A DNA stretch of 40,848 bases from positions 1 to 40,848 of the forward strand of contig DATDGI010000317.1 in assembly GCA_036522155.1 (NCBI GenBank), in the 5' to 3' direction. The first letter of the stretch is position 1; each line of letters starts with the position of its first letter. The translations under genes and the position numbers were made by a program. Below are positions 16,846 through 25,500 of the stretch, in pieces. The stretch comes from UBA9676 sp036522155 (lineage in GTDB: Bacteria; Actinomycetota; Actinomycetes; Streptosporangiales; Streptosporangiaceae). The notes beneath the pieces are model-generated. The model made no database searches and had not been told where the DNA came from. It saw nothing but the letters and a program-made list of their open reading frames with translations.

Positions 16846-18020
16846 ACGCGGACCTGGCCATCGCCGGCTCGGGCTTGTTCGGGCTGACCATCGCCGAGCG
16901 CTGCGCCACCGACCTGGGCCTGCGGGTGCTGATCCTGGAGCGCCGCGAGCACATAGGCGGGAACGCCTACAGCGAGCTGGATCCGGCCACCGGGATCGAG
17001 ATCCACCGCTACGGCGCGCACCTGTTCCACACCTCGAACGCCGAGGTCTGGGAGTATGTGAACCGGTTCACCGCCTTCACCGGCTACCAGCACCGGGTGT
17101 TCACGATCCACCAGGGCCGGGTCTACCCGCTGCCGATCAACCTGGGCACCATCTGCGAGTACTTCGGCCGGGCGATGTCCCCGGACGAGGCGCGGGCGCT
17201 GATCGCCGGGCAGTCCGCCGAGGTGCCGGCCGGCCGGGCCGGCAACCTGGAGGAGAAGGCGATATCGCTGATCGGCCGGCCGCTGTACGAGGCGTTCATC
17301 CGGGGCTACACCTACAAGCAGTGGCAGACCGACCCGGTGGACCTGCCCGCCGAGGTCATCACCCGGCTGCCGGTGCGTTACACCTTCGACAACCGGTACT
17401 TCAGCGACACGTTCGAGGGGCTGCCGGTCCACGGGTACACCGCCTGGCTGGAGCGCATGATCGACCACCCGAACATCGAGGTGCGGCTAAATACCGATTT
17501 CTCCGCCCTGCGGTCCGGGCTGCTGGGTAACGTGCCGGTGGTGTACACCGGCCCGCTGGACGCCTATTTCGGCTTCAGCGAGGGTGATCTGGGCTGGCGC
17601 ACCCTCGACTTCGAGCTTGAGGTGCTGGGCACCGCGGACTTCCAGGGGACACCGGTGATGAACTACGCGGACGCCGACGTGCCGTTCACCCGGATTCACG
17701 AGTTCCGGCACTTCCACCCCGAGCGCGACTGGTACCCGGAGGACAAGACAGTGATCATGCGCGAGTTCTCGCGTTTCGCCAGCCGCGGCGACGAGCCCTA
17801 CTACCCGGTCAACACGGCGGTGGACCGGCAGCGGCTGCTGGCCTACCGGGAGCTGGCGGCCCGCGAGCCGGGGGTGCTGTTCGGCGGCCGGCTGGGCACC
17901 TACAAGTACCTCGACATGCACATGGCCATCGGCTCGGCGCTGCGGATGTACGCCAACCGGCTGCGGCCGTTCTTCGCCGAGCGGGCCCCGCTCAGCCAGC
18001 TGGGGGCCGGGGGTGACTGA
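16842..18020 (+). CDS. glf: UDP-galactopyranose mutase
   Basis: 392 residues. A flavoenzyme converting UDP-galactopyranose to UDP-galactofuranose, the donor for GlfT enzymes. The N-terminal FAD-binding motif is AIAGSGLFGLTIAER, with the ribose-binding acid in LILERREHIGGNAYSE. Family signatures are RYGAHLFHTSNAEVW, YKQWQTDPVDLPAEV, RLPVRYTFDNRYF, VVYTGPLDAYF and the C-terminal GGRLGTYKYLDMHMAIGSAL near the flavin. Length is normal for the family. The GTG start overlaps the preceding gene by 4 bases and its stop overlaps glfT2 by 8 bases. Confidence 0.97.
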   Translation: MNADLAIAGSGLFGLTIAERCATDLGLRVLILERREHIGGNAYSELDPATGIEIHRYGAHLFHTSNAEVWEYVNRFTAFTGYQHRVFTIHQGRVYPLPINLGTICEYFGRAMSPDEARALIAGQSAEVPAGRAGNLEEKAISLIGRPLYEAFIRGYTYKQWQTDPVDLPAEVITRLPVRYTFDNRYFSDTFEGLPVHGYTAWLERMIDHPNIEVRLNTDFSALRSGLLGNVPVVYTGPLDAYFGFSEGDLGWRTLDFELEVLGTADFQGTPVMNYADADVPFTRIHEFRHFHPERDWYPEDKTVIMREFSRFASRGDEPYYPVNTAVDRQRLLAYRELAAREPGVLFGGRLGTYKYLDMHMAIGSALRMYANRLRPFFAERAPLSQLGAGGD

Positions 18021-20064
18021 CCAGGGCGGGGCGGGCCTCAGCCCGCGGGTGCTGGCCCGGGTGGTGTTCCCGGGCGAGGAACTCGACGTCGTCCCGCTGT
18101 ATGTGGAGACCAACCCCGAGCGCGGCGCCGCCGAGCTCGCCGCCGAGCTGCAGGCCGAGGCGCGCGGCGAGCAGCCGCCGGCCGCTCCCGCGGTGATCGC
18201 CCCGGCCGCGGTCACCGGCGAGGTGCAGGCGATCATCCGGTTCGGCGCCGGGCTGCCGGCCTACCCGGCCGAGGACGTCACTCCCCGCCGGAGCGCGGCC
18301 ATCACACAGGGCCGCCGGGTCTCGTTCGCCACCTACTTCAACGCCTTCCCGGCCAGCTACTGGCGCCGGTGGACGACCGTGGACGCGGTTACCCTGCGGG
18401 TCCGGGTGGCCGGTGAGTGCACCATCATCGTCTACCGGTCGGCGGCCAAGGGCCACAGCTTCCCGGTGCACACGATCCGGGTCGAGACCGACGACCCGGC
18501 CACGGTGGAGCGGACGCTGCCGCTGACCCCGTTCATCGACGGCGGCTGGTACTGGTTCGACGTGGTGGCGGGCCCGCGCGGGACCACCCTGATCGAGGCC
18601 GAGTGGACCGCACCGGCCGAGCCCGCACCGGCCGGCCGGCTCAGCATCGGCATCACCACCATGAACCGGCCTGACTTCATGGTCGACCAGCTACGCACGC
18701 TGGGCGGCGCGGCCGAGGTGCTGGATCTGCTCGACGCGGTCTACGTCATCGACCAGGGCACGAACCGGCTGGTGGACCACCCCGACTTCGCCGACGCCGC
18801 CAAGAAACTCGGCGACCGGCTGCGGGTCATCGAGCAGGGCAACATCGGCGGCTCCGGCGGGTTCGCCCGGTCCATGGACGAGACGCTGCGGGCCGGCGAG
18901 AGCGACTACCTGCTGCTCCTCGACGATGACATCAACCTCGACCCCGAGGGCATCGTGCGGGCGGTCACCTTCGCCGACCTGGCCCGGCGGCCGACGATCG
19001 TCGGCGGGCACATGTTCAGCCTGTACGACCGGTCGGTGCTGCACGCCTACGCCGAGGTCATCACGGTCGGCAAGTGGTGGTGGGAGAGCGCGCCGAACAC
19101 CAAGGCCCGGCACGACTTCGGCCGCCGGAACCTGCGGAACACCCCGTGGCTGCACCGCCGCGCCGAGAGTGACTACAACGGCTGGTGGATGTGCCTGATC
19201 CCGACGAAGATCATCAGCGAGATCGGGCTGGCGCTGCCGGTCTTCATCAAGTGGGACGACGCCGAGTACGCGGTGCGGGCCAAGGCCAAGGGCTACCCGA
19301 CCGTGTCGATGCCGGGGGTGGCCGTCTGGCACATCCCGTGGCTGGACAAGAACGACGCGCTGGACTGGCAGGCCTACTACCACCTCCGCAACCGGGTGAT
19401 CAGCGCGCTGCTGCACTCGCCCCTCAAGCGCGGCGGGCGGCTGCTGGCTGAGAGCGGTGAGCGGCAGCTCCAGAACCTGCTGTCGATGCAGTACTCGACG
19501 GCCGAACTGCGGCTGCTGGCGATCTCCGACGTGCTGTCCGGGCCGGACCACCTGCACCGGGAGATCGGGACCAAGCTGGCGGAGCTGAAGGAACTGCGGC
19601 TGCGGTTCACCGACGCGCAGACCGAGGAGGATCTCGGCAGCTTCCCGCCCGCCCGGCGCAAGGCGCCGGACAACGTGAAGACGTCCACCACCCCGACCGA
19701 CCGCATCGGCCTGCTGATGAAGGCCGGGACCGGGACGGCGCGCCAGTTCCGCAAGCCGCGCCCGGGCGCCCGGAAGCGGCCGCAGATGGCGCTGCCCTAC
19801 CAGGACGCCGCCTGGTGGGTGCTGGCCACGCTGGACAGCGCCCTGGTGTCCACCGCGGATGGCACCAGCGCCGCCTGGTACCAGCGGGACAGGAAACTGT
19901 TCCGGTCACTCGCCTGGCGCAGCATGCGGCTGCACCTGCGGCTGATGCGGAGGTGGCCGCGGGTCAGCGCGGCCTACCGGGCCGCCGCGGCCGATTTCAC
20001 CTCGCCGCAGCAGTGGCGGGAGACCTTCGCCGCCTCCACCAGCGGCCGGGCGGCGGCACGGTGA
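18013..20064 (+). CDS. glfT2: Galactofuranosyltransferase GlfT2 (galactan polymerase)
   Basis: 683 residues (mycobacterial GlfT2 is about 637). It polymerises galactofuranose from UDP-Galf with alternating linkages on a lipid-linked acceptor at the inner membrane face. Visible features: an N-terminal beta-sandwich (about 1-200), a GT-A domain from LSIGITTMNRPDFMV, the metal-binding LLLDDDINLD (Asp304-306), the acceptor loop YNGWWMCLIP, WDDAEYAVRAKAKG with catalytic-site Asp415/416, and VWHIPW with His440. A helical C-terminal region follows. These agree closely with the mycobacterial enzyme's known catalytic residues. GTG start overlaps glf; stop overlaps the next gene by 4 bases. Confidence 0.96.
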   Translation: MTDQGGAGLSPRVLARVVFPGEELDVVPLYVETNPERGAAELAAELQAEARGEQPPAAPAVIAPAAVTGEVQAIIRFGAGLPAYPAEDVTPRRSAAITQGRRVSFATYFNAFPASYWRRWTTVDAVTLRVRVAGECTIIVYRSAAKGHSFPVHTIRVETDDPATVERTLPLTPFIDGGWYWFDVVAGPRGTTLIEAEWTAPAEPAPAGRLSIGITTMNRPDFMVDQLRTLGGAAEVLDLLDAVYVIDQGTNRLVDHPDFADAAKKLGDRLRVIEQGNIGGSGGFARSMDETLRAGESDYLLLLDDDINLDPEGIVRAVTFADLARRPTIVGGHMFSLYDRSVLHAYAEVITVGKWWWESAPNTKARHDFGRRNLRNTPWLHRRAESDYNGWWMCLIPTKIISEIGLALPVFIKWDDAEYAVRAKAKGYPTVSMPGVAVWHIPWLDKNDALDWQAYYHLRNRVISALLHSPLKRGGRLLAESGERQLQNLLSMQYSTAELRLLAISDVLSGPDHLHREIGTKLAELKELRLRFTDAQTEEDLGSFPPARRKAPDNVKTSTTPTDRIGLLMKAGTGTARQFRKPRPGARKRPQMALPYQDAAWWVLATLDSALVSTADGTSAAWYQRDRKLFRSLAWRSMRLHLRLMRRWPRVSAAYRAAAADFTSPQQWRETFAASTSGRAAAR

Positions 20065-21800
20065 GCCCGGGGCCGGCCGGCCACCGCGGCGGGACCACGA
20101 CCCCGGCCACCCCGGCCGGTGGCAGCCCCGCACCCGCCGGGCCGGCCGGCGGGACCACGGCCGGGGAGGCGCCCGCCGCCCCCAGCCCCAGTCCCGGCGG
20201 CAGCCGCCGCGCGGCCTGGTCCGGGCTGGCCGGGGCGATCGCCGTCGTCGCCGCGACCATGGCGGTGCTCGGCTGGTGGGGACTGGCCCGCCGGGACTCG
20301 ATGGGCAACGACGAGGTGGCGACCCGCTGGGCGGCACTGCTCCCGCTGCACGACCTCTTCCATCTGCTCAGGCGCGTCGACGCCGTGCACGGGCTGTACT
20401 ACCTGCTCATGCACCCCTGGGTGGCGGTGGGCAGCAGCCCGGCCATCCTGCGCATCCCGTCCATCATCGCGATGATGGCCGCGGGGGCGCTGACGGTCAT
20501 CCTGGCCCGGCAGCTCACCGGCTCGATCTGGGCCGGGCTGTTCGCCGGGATGATCATGGTGCTAACCCCGTCGATCAGCTTCTACGCCCAGACCGCCCGT
20601 TCCTACGCCATGGTGGTGGCCTGCGTCGCCGGCAGCAGCCTGGCGCTGGTGCACGCGCTGCGGGCGGAAGCGCCGGGCGGCCCGGCGGCGGCCCGGCGGC
20701 GCCGGTGGCTCGGCTACGCCGCACTGGTGGCGCTGGCCGCCTACCTCAACGAGATGTCGCTGCTGCTGCTGGCGGCGCACGGGATCACCGTGCTGCTGGC
20801 CCGGTACGGCGAGCCGGTGGTCAGGCGCTGGCTGGCCGCGGCGGCCGGGGGCATCGTGCTGGCCCTGCCGGTCCTGGCGTTCAGCCTGATCGAGCACGGC
20901 GCGATCGGCTGGATCGGCTACCCGAACTGGCCGGGTATCCGGCTGCTGCTGCAGGACTACTTCGGCACCACCGCGCTGGCCATCGCCATCCTGGCCGTCT
21001 GCATCGCGGTCGCGGTCCTGCCCCCGCCCGCCTGGTGGCGCAGAACGCCGGGCGGCGGTGCCGGGTCGCAGGCCGCGCCGGTGATCCCCTGGTGGCGCAC
21101 CGGCGGGGTCTCGCTGCCCTCGGTCGCGGCGCCGCTGCTGGTCGCACCCGCGCTGATCCTGGTGGCCGAGTCCTACGTGCTGAGGCCGCTCTTCGTGGAC
21201 CGTTACGTCCTGTACGGGGAGGTGGGAGCGGCTCTGCTGGGCGGCTATGGGGCCTGCCGGATCGGCCAGTGGCTGCTCGGCGTGGCCGCCCGCCGCCGGG
21301 GCATCCCGGCCGGCCAGCTGGCCGGCGCCTGGCGGGCCCTGGCCTGGGCGCCCGGGGTGGCGGCCTGCGCCTGCCTGCTGCTGTTCCAGCTCGGGCCGCA
21401 GCATGACATCCGCACCCCCGGCAGCCGCCATTACGACTTTGGCGGGCCGTCGCGCTACATCGGCGCGAACGCGAACAAGGGCGACGGGATCATGTTCTTC
21501 GGCACCCTCTACCGCAAGGGTGAGCTGGGTTACCCCAGCGACTTCCGTAACACCACCGACTTCGCGATGGCCGAGTCACCGCTGCGGGTGGGGGACTTCC
21601 GTGGCACCGACAAGCCGTTCGCCGAGGTGAGCCCGCTGATGCTGCACTACCGGCGGATCTGGGTGTACGGCCTCCGGCCGTCGCTGGTGATCCCGCCCGG
21701 GCCGCTGCGGGAGGAGAGCGCCGAGCTGTTCCGCGACTTTCGCCTGGCGGGCCTCCGGCACTTCCACGACATCACGGTGACGCTCTGGGTCCGCCGCTGA
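20061..21800 (+). CDS. GT-C membrane glycosyltransferase (GT39-like), end of galactofuran operon
   Basis: 579 residues. A Pro/Gly/Thr-rich cytoplasmic lead of about 50 residues precedes about ten membrane helices. The first periplasmic loop has RRDSMGNDEVATRWAALL, with an Asp-Glu pair where GT-C enzymes such as PMT/ArnT-like proteins keep their catalytic acid. HGLYYLLMHPW and YAQTARSYAMVVA are also typical of this class. The C-terminal ~120 residues form an extracytoplasmic domain. The GTG start at 20061 overlaps the glfT2 stop by 4 bases; an upstream in-frame extension lies inside glfT2 and is rejected. It likely transfers a polyprenyl-phosphate sugar onto the exported galactofuran. Confidence 0.82.
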   Translation: MSPGPAGHRGGTTTPATPAGGSPAPAGPAGGTTAGEAPAAPSPSPGGSRRAAWSGLAGAIAVVAATMAVLGWWGLARRDSMGNDEVATRWAALLPLHDLFHLLRRVDAVHGLYYLLMHPWVAVGSSPAILRIPSIIAMMAAGALTVILARQLTGSIWAGLFAGMIMVLTPSISFYAQTARSYAMVVACVAGSSLALVHALRAEAPGGPAAARRRRWLGYAALVALAAYLNEMSLLLLAAHGITVLLARYGEPVVRRWLAAAAGGIVLALPVLAFSLIEHGAIGWIGYPNWPGIRLLLQDYFGTTALAIAILAVCIAVAVLPPPAWWRRTPGGGAGSQAAPVIPWWRTGGVSLPSVAAPLLVAPALILVAESYVLRPLFVDRYVLYGEVGAALLGGYGACRIGQWLLGVAARRRGIPAGQLAGAWRALAWAPGVAACACLLLFQLGPQHDIRTPGSRHYDFGGPSRYIGANANKGDGIMFFGTLYRKGELGYPSDFRNTTDFAMAESPLRVGDFRGTDKPFAEVSPLMLHYRRIWVYGLRPSLVIPPGPLREESAELFRDFRLAGLRHFHDITVTLWVRR

Positions 21801-21814
21801 GGCGGGCGCGAGGC

Positions 21815-23239
21815 TCAGAGGCTGCGGGTGGCCGCCTGCCACTGCACTTCCAGGTTCTGGACCAGGGCGGGGCTCAGGTGGCAACGGGCCTGCTCCAGCG
21901 CGAAGCTGGCCATGTACTCACGGAACACGTCCAGCGGCTCCTGGCCCGCGCGCAGCGTGCGCCGGTTCGCGGCCGCGTTCACCAGCCCGGAACTGGTCAG
22001 CGCCGCGACCCGGGCGGCCAGCGCCTGATCGATCCCGTCCGGCTCCACCACCTCGTCGCAGAGCATGTCCGCGTCCGGCTCACCCGCGATCCACTCCCGG
22101 CCGGACAAGATGGCCTGGCGGGCGGCGCGGTCCCCGACGAAGCGCGGCAGCCGCAGGTTCGACGCCCCGGGAATGATCCCTTCCTTCCGGGCCGGCAGGA
22201 ACAGCCGCGATCCGCGGGTGGCGATCACATGGTCCACCACGTGCAGCAGCTGGCAGGCGCCGCCGACCGCGAACCGTTCCACCGCGGCGATCCACAGCTT
22301 CTCGGTCACAGGGGCCAGCGGGTCGGCCGGGCCGGGCGCGTCCACGGCGCCCGGCACCTGCGGCGTGAGGCCGCGGAAGATCTTGTGCACGTAACCGAGG
22401 TCGCGGTCCAGGTAGAACAGGTAGCCGAGGCGGCCGTGGTACAGCCGGGTGAGGTTGAGGCCCGCGCCGAACACCCGCACCCCGGGGTAACGGGGATGGT
22501 CGACCACGCCGCCGCGGATCACCCCGACCTCGATGCCCGGGTCCAGCAGGATCAGGTCCACCGCGCATTCGGTGGGGCCGAGGGTCAGGTCGTCTTCGGC
22601 GTTCAGATGCCGCGGGTTCCGCAGTTCCAGCAGGCCGGCCCGGCCGTGCCGGGTGAGCAGGACCGGGCCGAGGTCGGCCGTGCCGGTGGCCCGGAAGCCC
22701 GGCAGCCGGTCGATCGCCTCAGGCAGCGGGCGGAGCATGGCGCCGATCAGGTGCCGGCCGGGTCCCGGCCGGGCCAGGATGTGCGCCACCAGCAGCCCCT
22801 GGGCCAGCTCGATGCCCTCCTTGTCCCGGAGCGCCCGCGTTCGTTCGGCCGCCAGTTCGGCGGCCGTGGGCACCAGGCCGGGAACCCGCGCCGCGGCCTC
22901 CGCGAGCAGCTCCCCCACGCGCACCGGCCGTGCGTAGCCGCTGGTCAGCAGGTCATATAGGTCCGCCGCGTGGGACCGCAGGAACGCGTTCCTGGCGTCG
23001 TGCAGCACGGTGCCGATCACATCGCGGGCTGCCTGCTCACCGGCCGTGCCGCGGGCGGGGGCGGGCAGGCGCTGGCGGAGGGCCAGCCCGCGGGCCAGGA
23101 ACCGGCTGACGCTGGCCGCCGCGGCCGGGAAACCGCCGTTGCCGTCCGGCTCCGGTGCCGCCGCGGCCCAGGCCGCCACCTCGCCGGCCGGCAGCCCGGC
23201 TCGTTCCAGCACGTCAGCTGGCCAGGGCGGGGTGGTCAT
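21815..23239 (-). CDS. DpgC-type cofactor-free acyl-CoA dioxygenase (crotonase superfamily)
   Basis: 474 residues with the layout of DpgC, (3,5-dihydroxyphenyl)acetyl-CoA 1,2-dioxygenase, which oxidises its substrate with O2 without metal or flavin. The N-terminal helical domain (about 1-190) contains ARPGPGRHLIGAMLRPLPEA. The crotonase core follows: LLELRNPRHLNAEDD, CAVDLILLDPGIEVGVIRGG, HPRYPGVRVFGAGLNLTRLY and LFYLDRDLGYVHKIFRGL. In glycopeptide producers dpgC sits with dpgA, B and D; none of these is here. ATG 23239 is chosen because the protein start matches the family, though only a weak GGGGA lies upstream. It is convergent with the galactofuran operon. Substrate may differ from DHPA-CoA. 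Confidence 0.83.
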   Translation of the reverse strand: MTTPPWPADVLERAGLPAGEVAAWAAAAPEPDGNGGFPAAAASVSRFLARGLALRQRLPAPARGTAGEQAARDVIGTVLHDARNAFLRSHAADLYDLLTSGYARPVRVGELLAEAAARVPGLVPTAAELAAERTRALRDKEGIELAQGLLVAHILARPGPGRHLIGAMLRPLPEAIDRLPGFRATGTADLGPVLLTRHGRAGLLELRNPRHLNAEDDLTLGPTECAVDLILLDPGIEVGVIRGGVVDHPRYPGVRVFGAGLNLTRLYHGRLGYLFYLDRDLGYVHKIFRGLTPQVPGAVDAPGPADPLAPVTEKLWIAAVERFAVGGACQLLHVVDHVIATRGSRLFLPARKEGIIPGASNLRLPRFVGDRAARQAILSGREWIAGEPDADMLCDEVVEPDGIDQALAARVAALTSSGLVNAAANRRTLRAGQEPLDVFREYMASFALEQARCHLSPALVQNLEVQWQAATRSL

Positions 23240-23451
23240 GCAGTCATCATCCCCGCGCGCCCGCGGCCACCGGAAGCCCAGGGTCATTGCGGGCATTGGC
23301 CGCGAAGTCCCACCCGGCCGTGCGCGGCTCCGTTATGGTGGCGTGCACCGGTCTTCTCCCAGCCCGGGCGGCTTAGCGGGGTGTTTTCTGGCCCCGGGCG
23401 GGGGTAGCTGGTGCAACCGTGGGGGCGGGACTGGCTGGAAGGTGGGATTCG

Positions 23452-23784
23452 ATGCCTGAAGTGATGCCGGCCGAGCGGCACGCCGGGCCACCGGGGGACG
23501 GGGAGCCCTCGTGGCCGGGACCGCGGCCTGGCGCGCTGCGCCCCTTTGGTGAGTTCGAGGAACTGCTGGACCGGCTGGTGAAACGGTCGCGCCGCAAGCC
23601 GGCCCGCGCGGACATGGCGGGGCGCCGGACCCCGGTGGTCGATCTCGACGAGACGGCCGACTGGTGGGTGGTCGAGGTGGAGTTCCCGGCCGGTACCGAC
23701 GCCAGCCAGATCGAAACCCAGCTCACCGACCGGGTGCTGACCGTCCGGGTACCGCGCCCGGCCAGCCGGGCGGGCGGGCAGTAA
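23452..23784 (+). CDS. Short Hsp20/alpha-crystallin-like protein
   Basis: 110 residues. After about 60 polar, Pro/Arg-rich residues comes a short beta-sandwich: TPVVDLDETADWWVVEVEFP, then GTDASQIETQLTDRVLTVRV. This corresponds to the first strands of an alpha-crystallin/CS-like domain. The domain is much shorter than a normal Hsp20 (about 90 residues) and lacks the usual later strands and the C-terminal I-x-I motif, though the protein ends in an Arg/Pro tail. The ATG follows GGAAGGTG by 7 bases. It may be a minimal chaperone-like or gas-vesicle GvpH-like relative. Assignment is tentative. Confidence 0.55.
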   Translation: MPEVMPAERHAGPPGDGEPSWPGPRPGALRPFGEFEELLDRLVKRSRRKPARADMAGRRTPVVDLDETADWWVVEVEFPAGTDASQIETQLTDRVLTVRVPRPASRAGGQ

Positions 23785-23817
23785 GTCAGCCAGCCGGGGC
23801 CGCCGGTGGCGACCCGG

Positions 23818-24948
23818 TCAGTTTCCCGGGTGCGGGTAGAAGTCGCGCGCCAGCGCCTGCTGCCCCCCGTGGGCCAGGGTGAGGCCGGCCGGGTGCGGGC
23901 GGGCGATGACCCCCGGGTCGCTGCAGGATGGGATCGTGTTGAGCGGCTCACAGTTGTCCGGGTGGTTGCCCTCCACCGGCGAGGACGTCAGGGTGACGAC
24001 CCCGGGCGGGCCGAACAGATCGCCGTTGTAGATCCCGCCGCCATTGCCCGCGCTGTTGGACACGATCGTGCTGTCGGTGGCGGACAGCACCCAGTTGTTG
24101 AGAATCCCGCCACCGGTGTCGCTGGCGGAGTTGCCGGCGAAGACGATGCGGGTGAGGGACGCGGAGTTCTCGTTGTCGAGCCCGCCGCCATCGGTGGCCT
24201 GGTTGTGGTGGAAGGTGGCGCTGTTCGCGGTCAGATCACCCTGGTCGCCGTTGAACAGCCCGCCGCCACCGACGGCCGCCGAGTTGCCGGAGAACCAGCA
24301 ATCGCTGAGGTTCAGCACGCCTTCGTTGTGGATGGCGCCGCCGTTGAAGCTGGCCTGGTTGCCAACGAACACGCTCCCGGTGATGGTGGCGGTGCCCTGG
24401 TTCTCGATCGCGCCACCATCGGTGGACTGATCGTTGACGAAGACGGCCCCGGTCACCGTCAGGGTGCCGGTGTTGTTGATCGCGCCGCCGAACCCGGTGG
24501 TGGTGGTGTCGCCGGAGAAGGTGCCGCCGGTCACGGTCAGCGTGCCGTCGTCCTCGATGGCTCCGCCGAACGCCGCCTGGCCGGCGGCCGCGTTACGGAA
24601 GTTGAGGCGGCTGATCGCCAGCTGGGCCCCGAAATCCACATCCAGCATCGTGAAACCGGGGCTGCCCGGAGCCGGGCTGGCGTCGATAGTCGCCGAATTG
24701 CCCGCTATGGTTATGCTCGTTTCGAGGGTGGGCAGGGGAGCGGTCAGATGGTAAATGCAGCCAGGCTTCAGGCTGAGCATCTCGCCATTGAAGGAATCGT
24801 TTATCGCCGCGGCGAGCGCGGCCGGGTCGCATCGGACATTGACCGTGTAAGGCCTGATCAGAGGCATCGCGGACGCCCCGGGACCGGCCGCCACCAGGGT
24901 GGCAGTAGTGAGAATTGCGACCGCGATGCCAGCCAGCGTTACGCGCAT
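23818..24948 (-). CDS. Secreted right-handed beta-helix repeat protein
   Basis: 376 residues with a clear Sec signal peptide (hydrophobic to about residue 22, AGPGASA cleavage). After an N-terminal cap (YTVNVRCDPAALAAAINDSF, as in pectate-lyase-like folds), residues 128-310 hold eight coils. Each is marked by GGA-I or GGG-I/L followed by an Asn/Asp-rich turn, starting at residues 128, 154, 178, 203, 228, 254, 279 and 303. The 24-26-residue spacing equals one turn of a right-handed parallel beta-helix. The GGAI motifs resemble those of polymorphic outer-membrane/adhesin proteins. A short C-terminal tail has two Cys residues. Likely an extracellular binding or adhesion protein; enzyme residues are not evident. 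Confidence 0.8.
   Translation of the reverse strand: MRVTLAGIAVAILTTATLVAAGPGASAMPLIRPYTVNVRCDPAALAAAINDSFNGEMLSLKPGCIYHLTAPLPTLETSITIAGNSATIDASPAPGSPGFTMLDVDFGAQLAISRLNFRNAAAGQAAFGGAIEDDGTLTVTGGTFSGDTTTTGFGGAINNTGTLTVTGAVFVNDQSTDGGAIENQGTATITGSVFVGNQASFNGGAIHNEGVLNLSDCWFSGNSAAVGGGGLFNGDQGDLTANSATFHHNQATDGGGLDNENSASLTRIVFAGNSASDTGGGILNNWVLSATDSTIVSNSAGNGGGIYNGDLFGPPGVVTLTSSPVEGNHPDNCEPLNTIPSCSDPGVIARPHPAGLTLAHGGQQALARDFYPHPGN
24019..24567 (-). repeat. Eight degenerate ~75-bp in-gene repeats (beta-helix coils)
   Basis: The part of the beta-helix gene encoding residues 128-310 is built of eight units of 72-78 bases, each starting with codons for Gly-Gly-Ala/Gly-Ile/Leu. The units have diverged, and the first four (GGAI) differ from the last four (GGG-I/L), suggesting an old duplication of a four-coil block. 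Confidence 0.65.
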
Positions 24949-25191
24949 TTTCCCGTTTCCCCCCGGAATCCCGTATAGATCGTGGCAGCACTTTACCGTG
25001 CCCGCCGTGACAGCTTTAAAACGTCAGGCAGGTGAGTTCAGTGCTGCGGCAATCCCTGACCCGGCCGGTTATTTCCCGATCTCCCGCCCGGCCCGGCCCG
25101 CCTCAGTCGAAGGTCGTCGTCTGGGCCCGCAGTTCTTCCAGGACGGTGGCGGTGGGACCCCAGGCGGTCGGTGTCCCCGGACGCCCGGCGG

Positions 25192-25500
25192 CTAGTGCGG
25201 GCTGGCCGAGTCGAGCAGCTGCCGCAGCACCATGGTGTAGCGCTCCAGCGCGGCCCGGCCGCCGTGGGTGAGGGCGACCGAGGTCCGCGCGGAAGTGCCG
25301 TTGCCGGTCCTCTCCGTCAGGATGTATCCGGCGTCCTCGAGCTTGCGCAGGTGGGTGATCAGGTTGCCCGGGGTCAGCCCGATCACGTCCTGCAGCCGGG
25401 TGAAGGACAGGTCGTCGCCGTCGCGCAGGCTGGCCAGTGTCACCACGATGCGCAGCCGCGCGGGGACGTGGATCACCGGGTCGAGACCGTCTTCGTTCAT
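25192..25500 (-). CDS. Winged-helix regulator (MarR/ArsR-like, HTH_34 type)
   Basis: 102 residues: VIHVPARLRIVVTLASL, the recognition region FTRLQDVIGLTPGNLITHLR and KLEDAGYILTER, then a wing (GNGTSARTSVALTHGGRAAL) and a final dimerisation helix. This is the compact family in which a single winged helix controls a co-transcribed membrane protein. The ATG at 25500 overlaps the stop of the upstream membrane-protein gene (ATGA), so the two form one operon. Candidate operators lie before that operon at about 26175-26214, which fits autoregulation. No ligand-binding domain is present. Confidence 0.87.
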   Translation of the reverse strand: MNEDGLDPVIHVPARLRIVVTLASLRDGDDLSFTRLQDVIGLTPGNLITHLRKLEDAGYILTERTGNGTSARTSVALTHGGRAALERYTMVLRQLLDSASPH

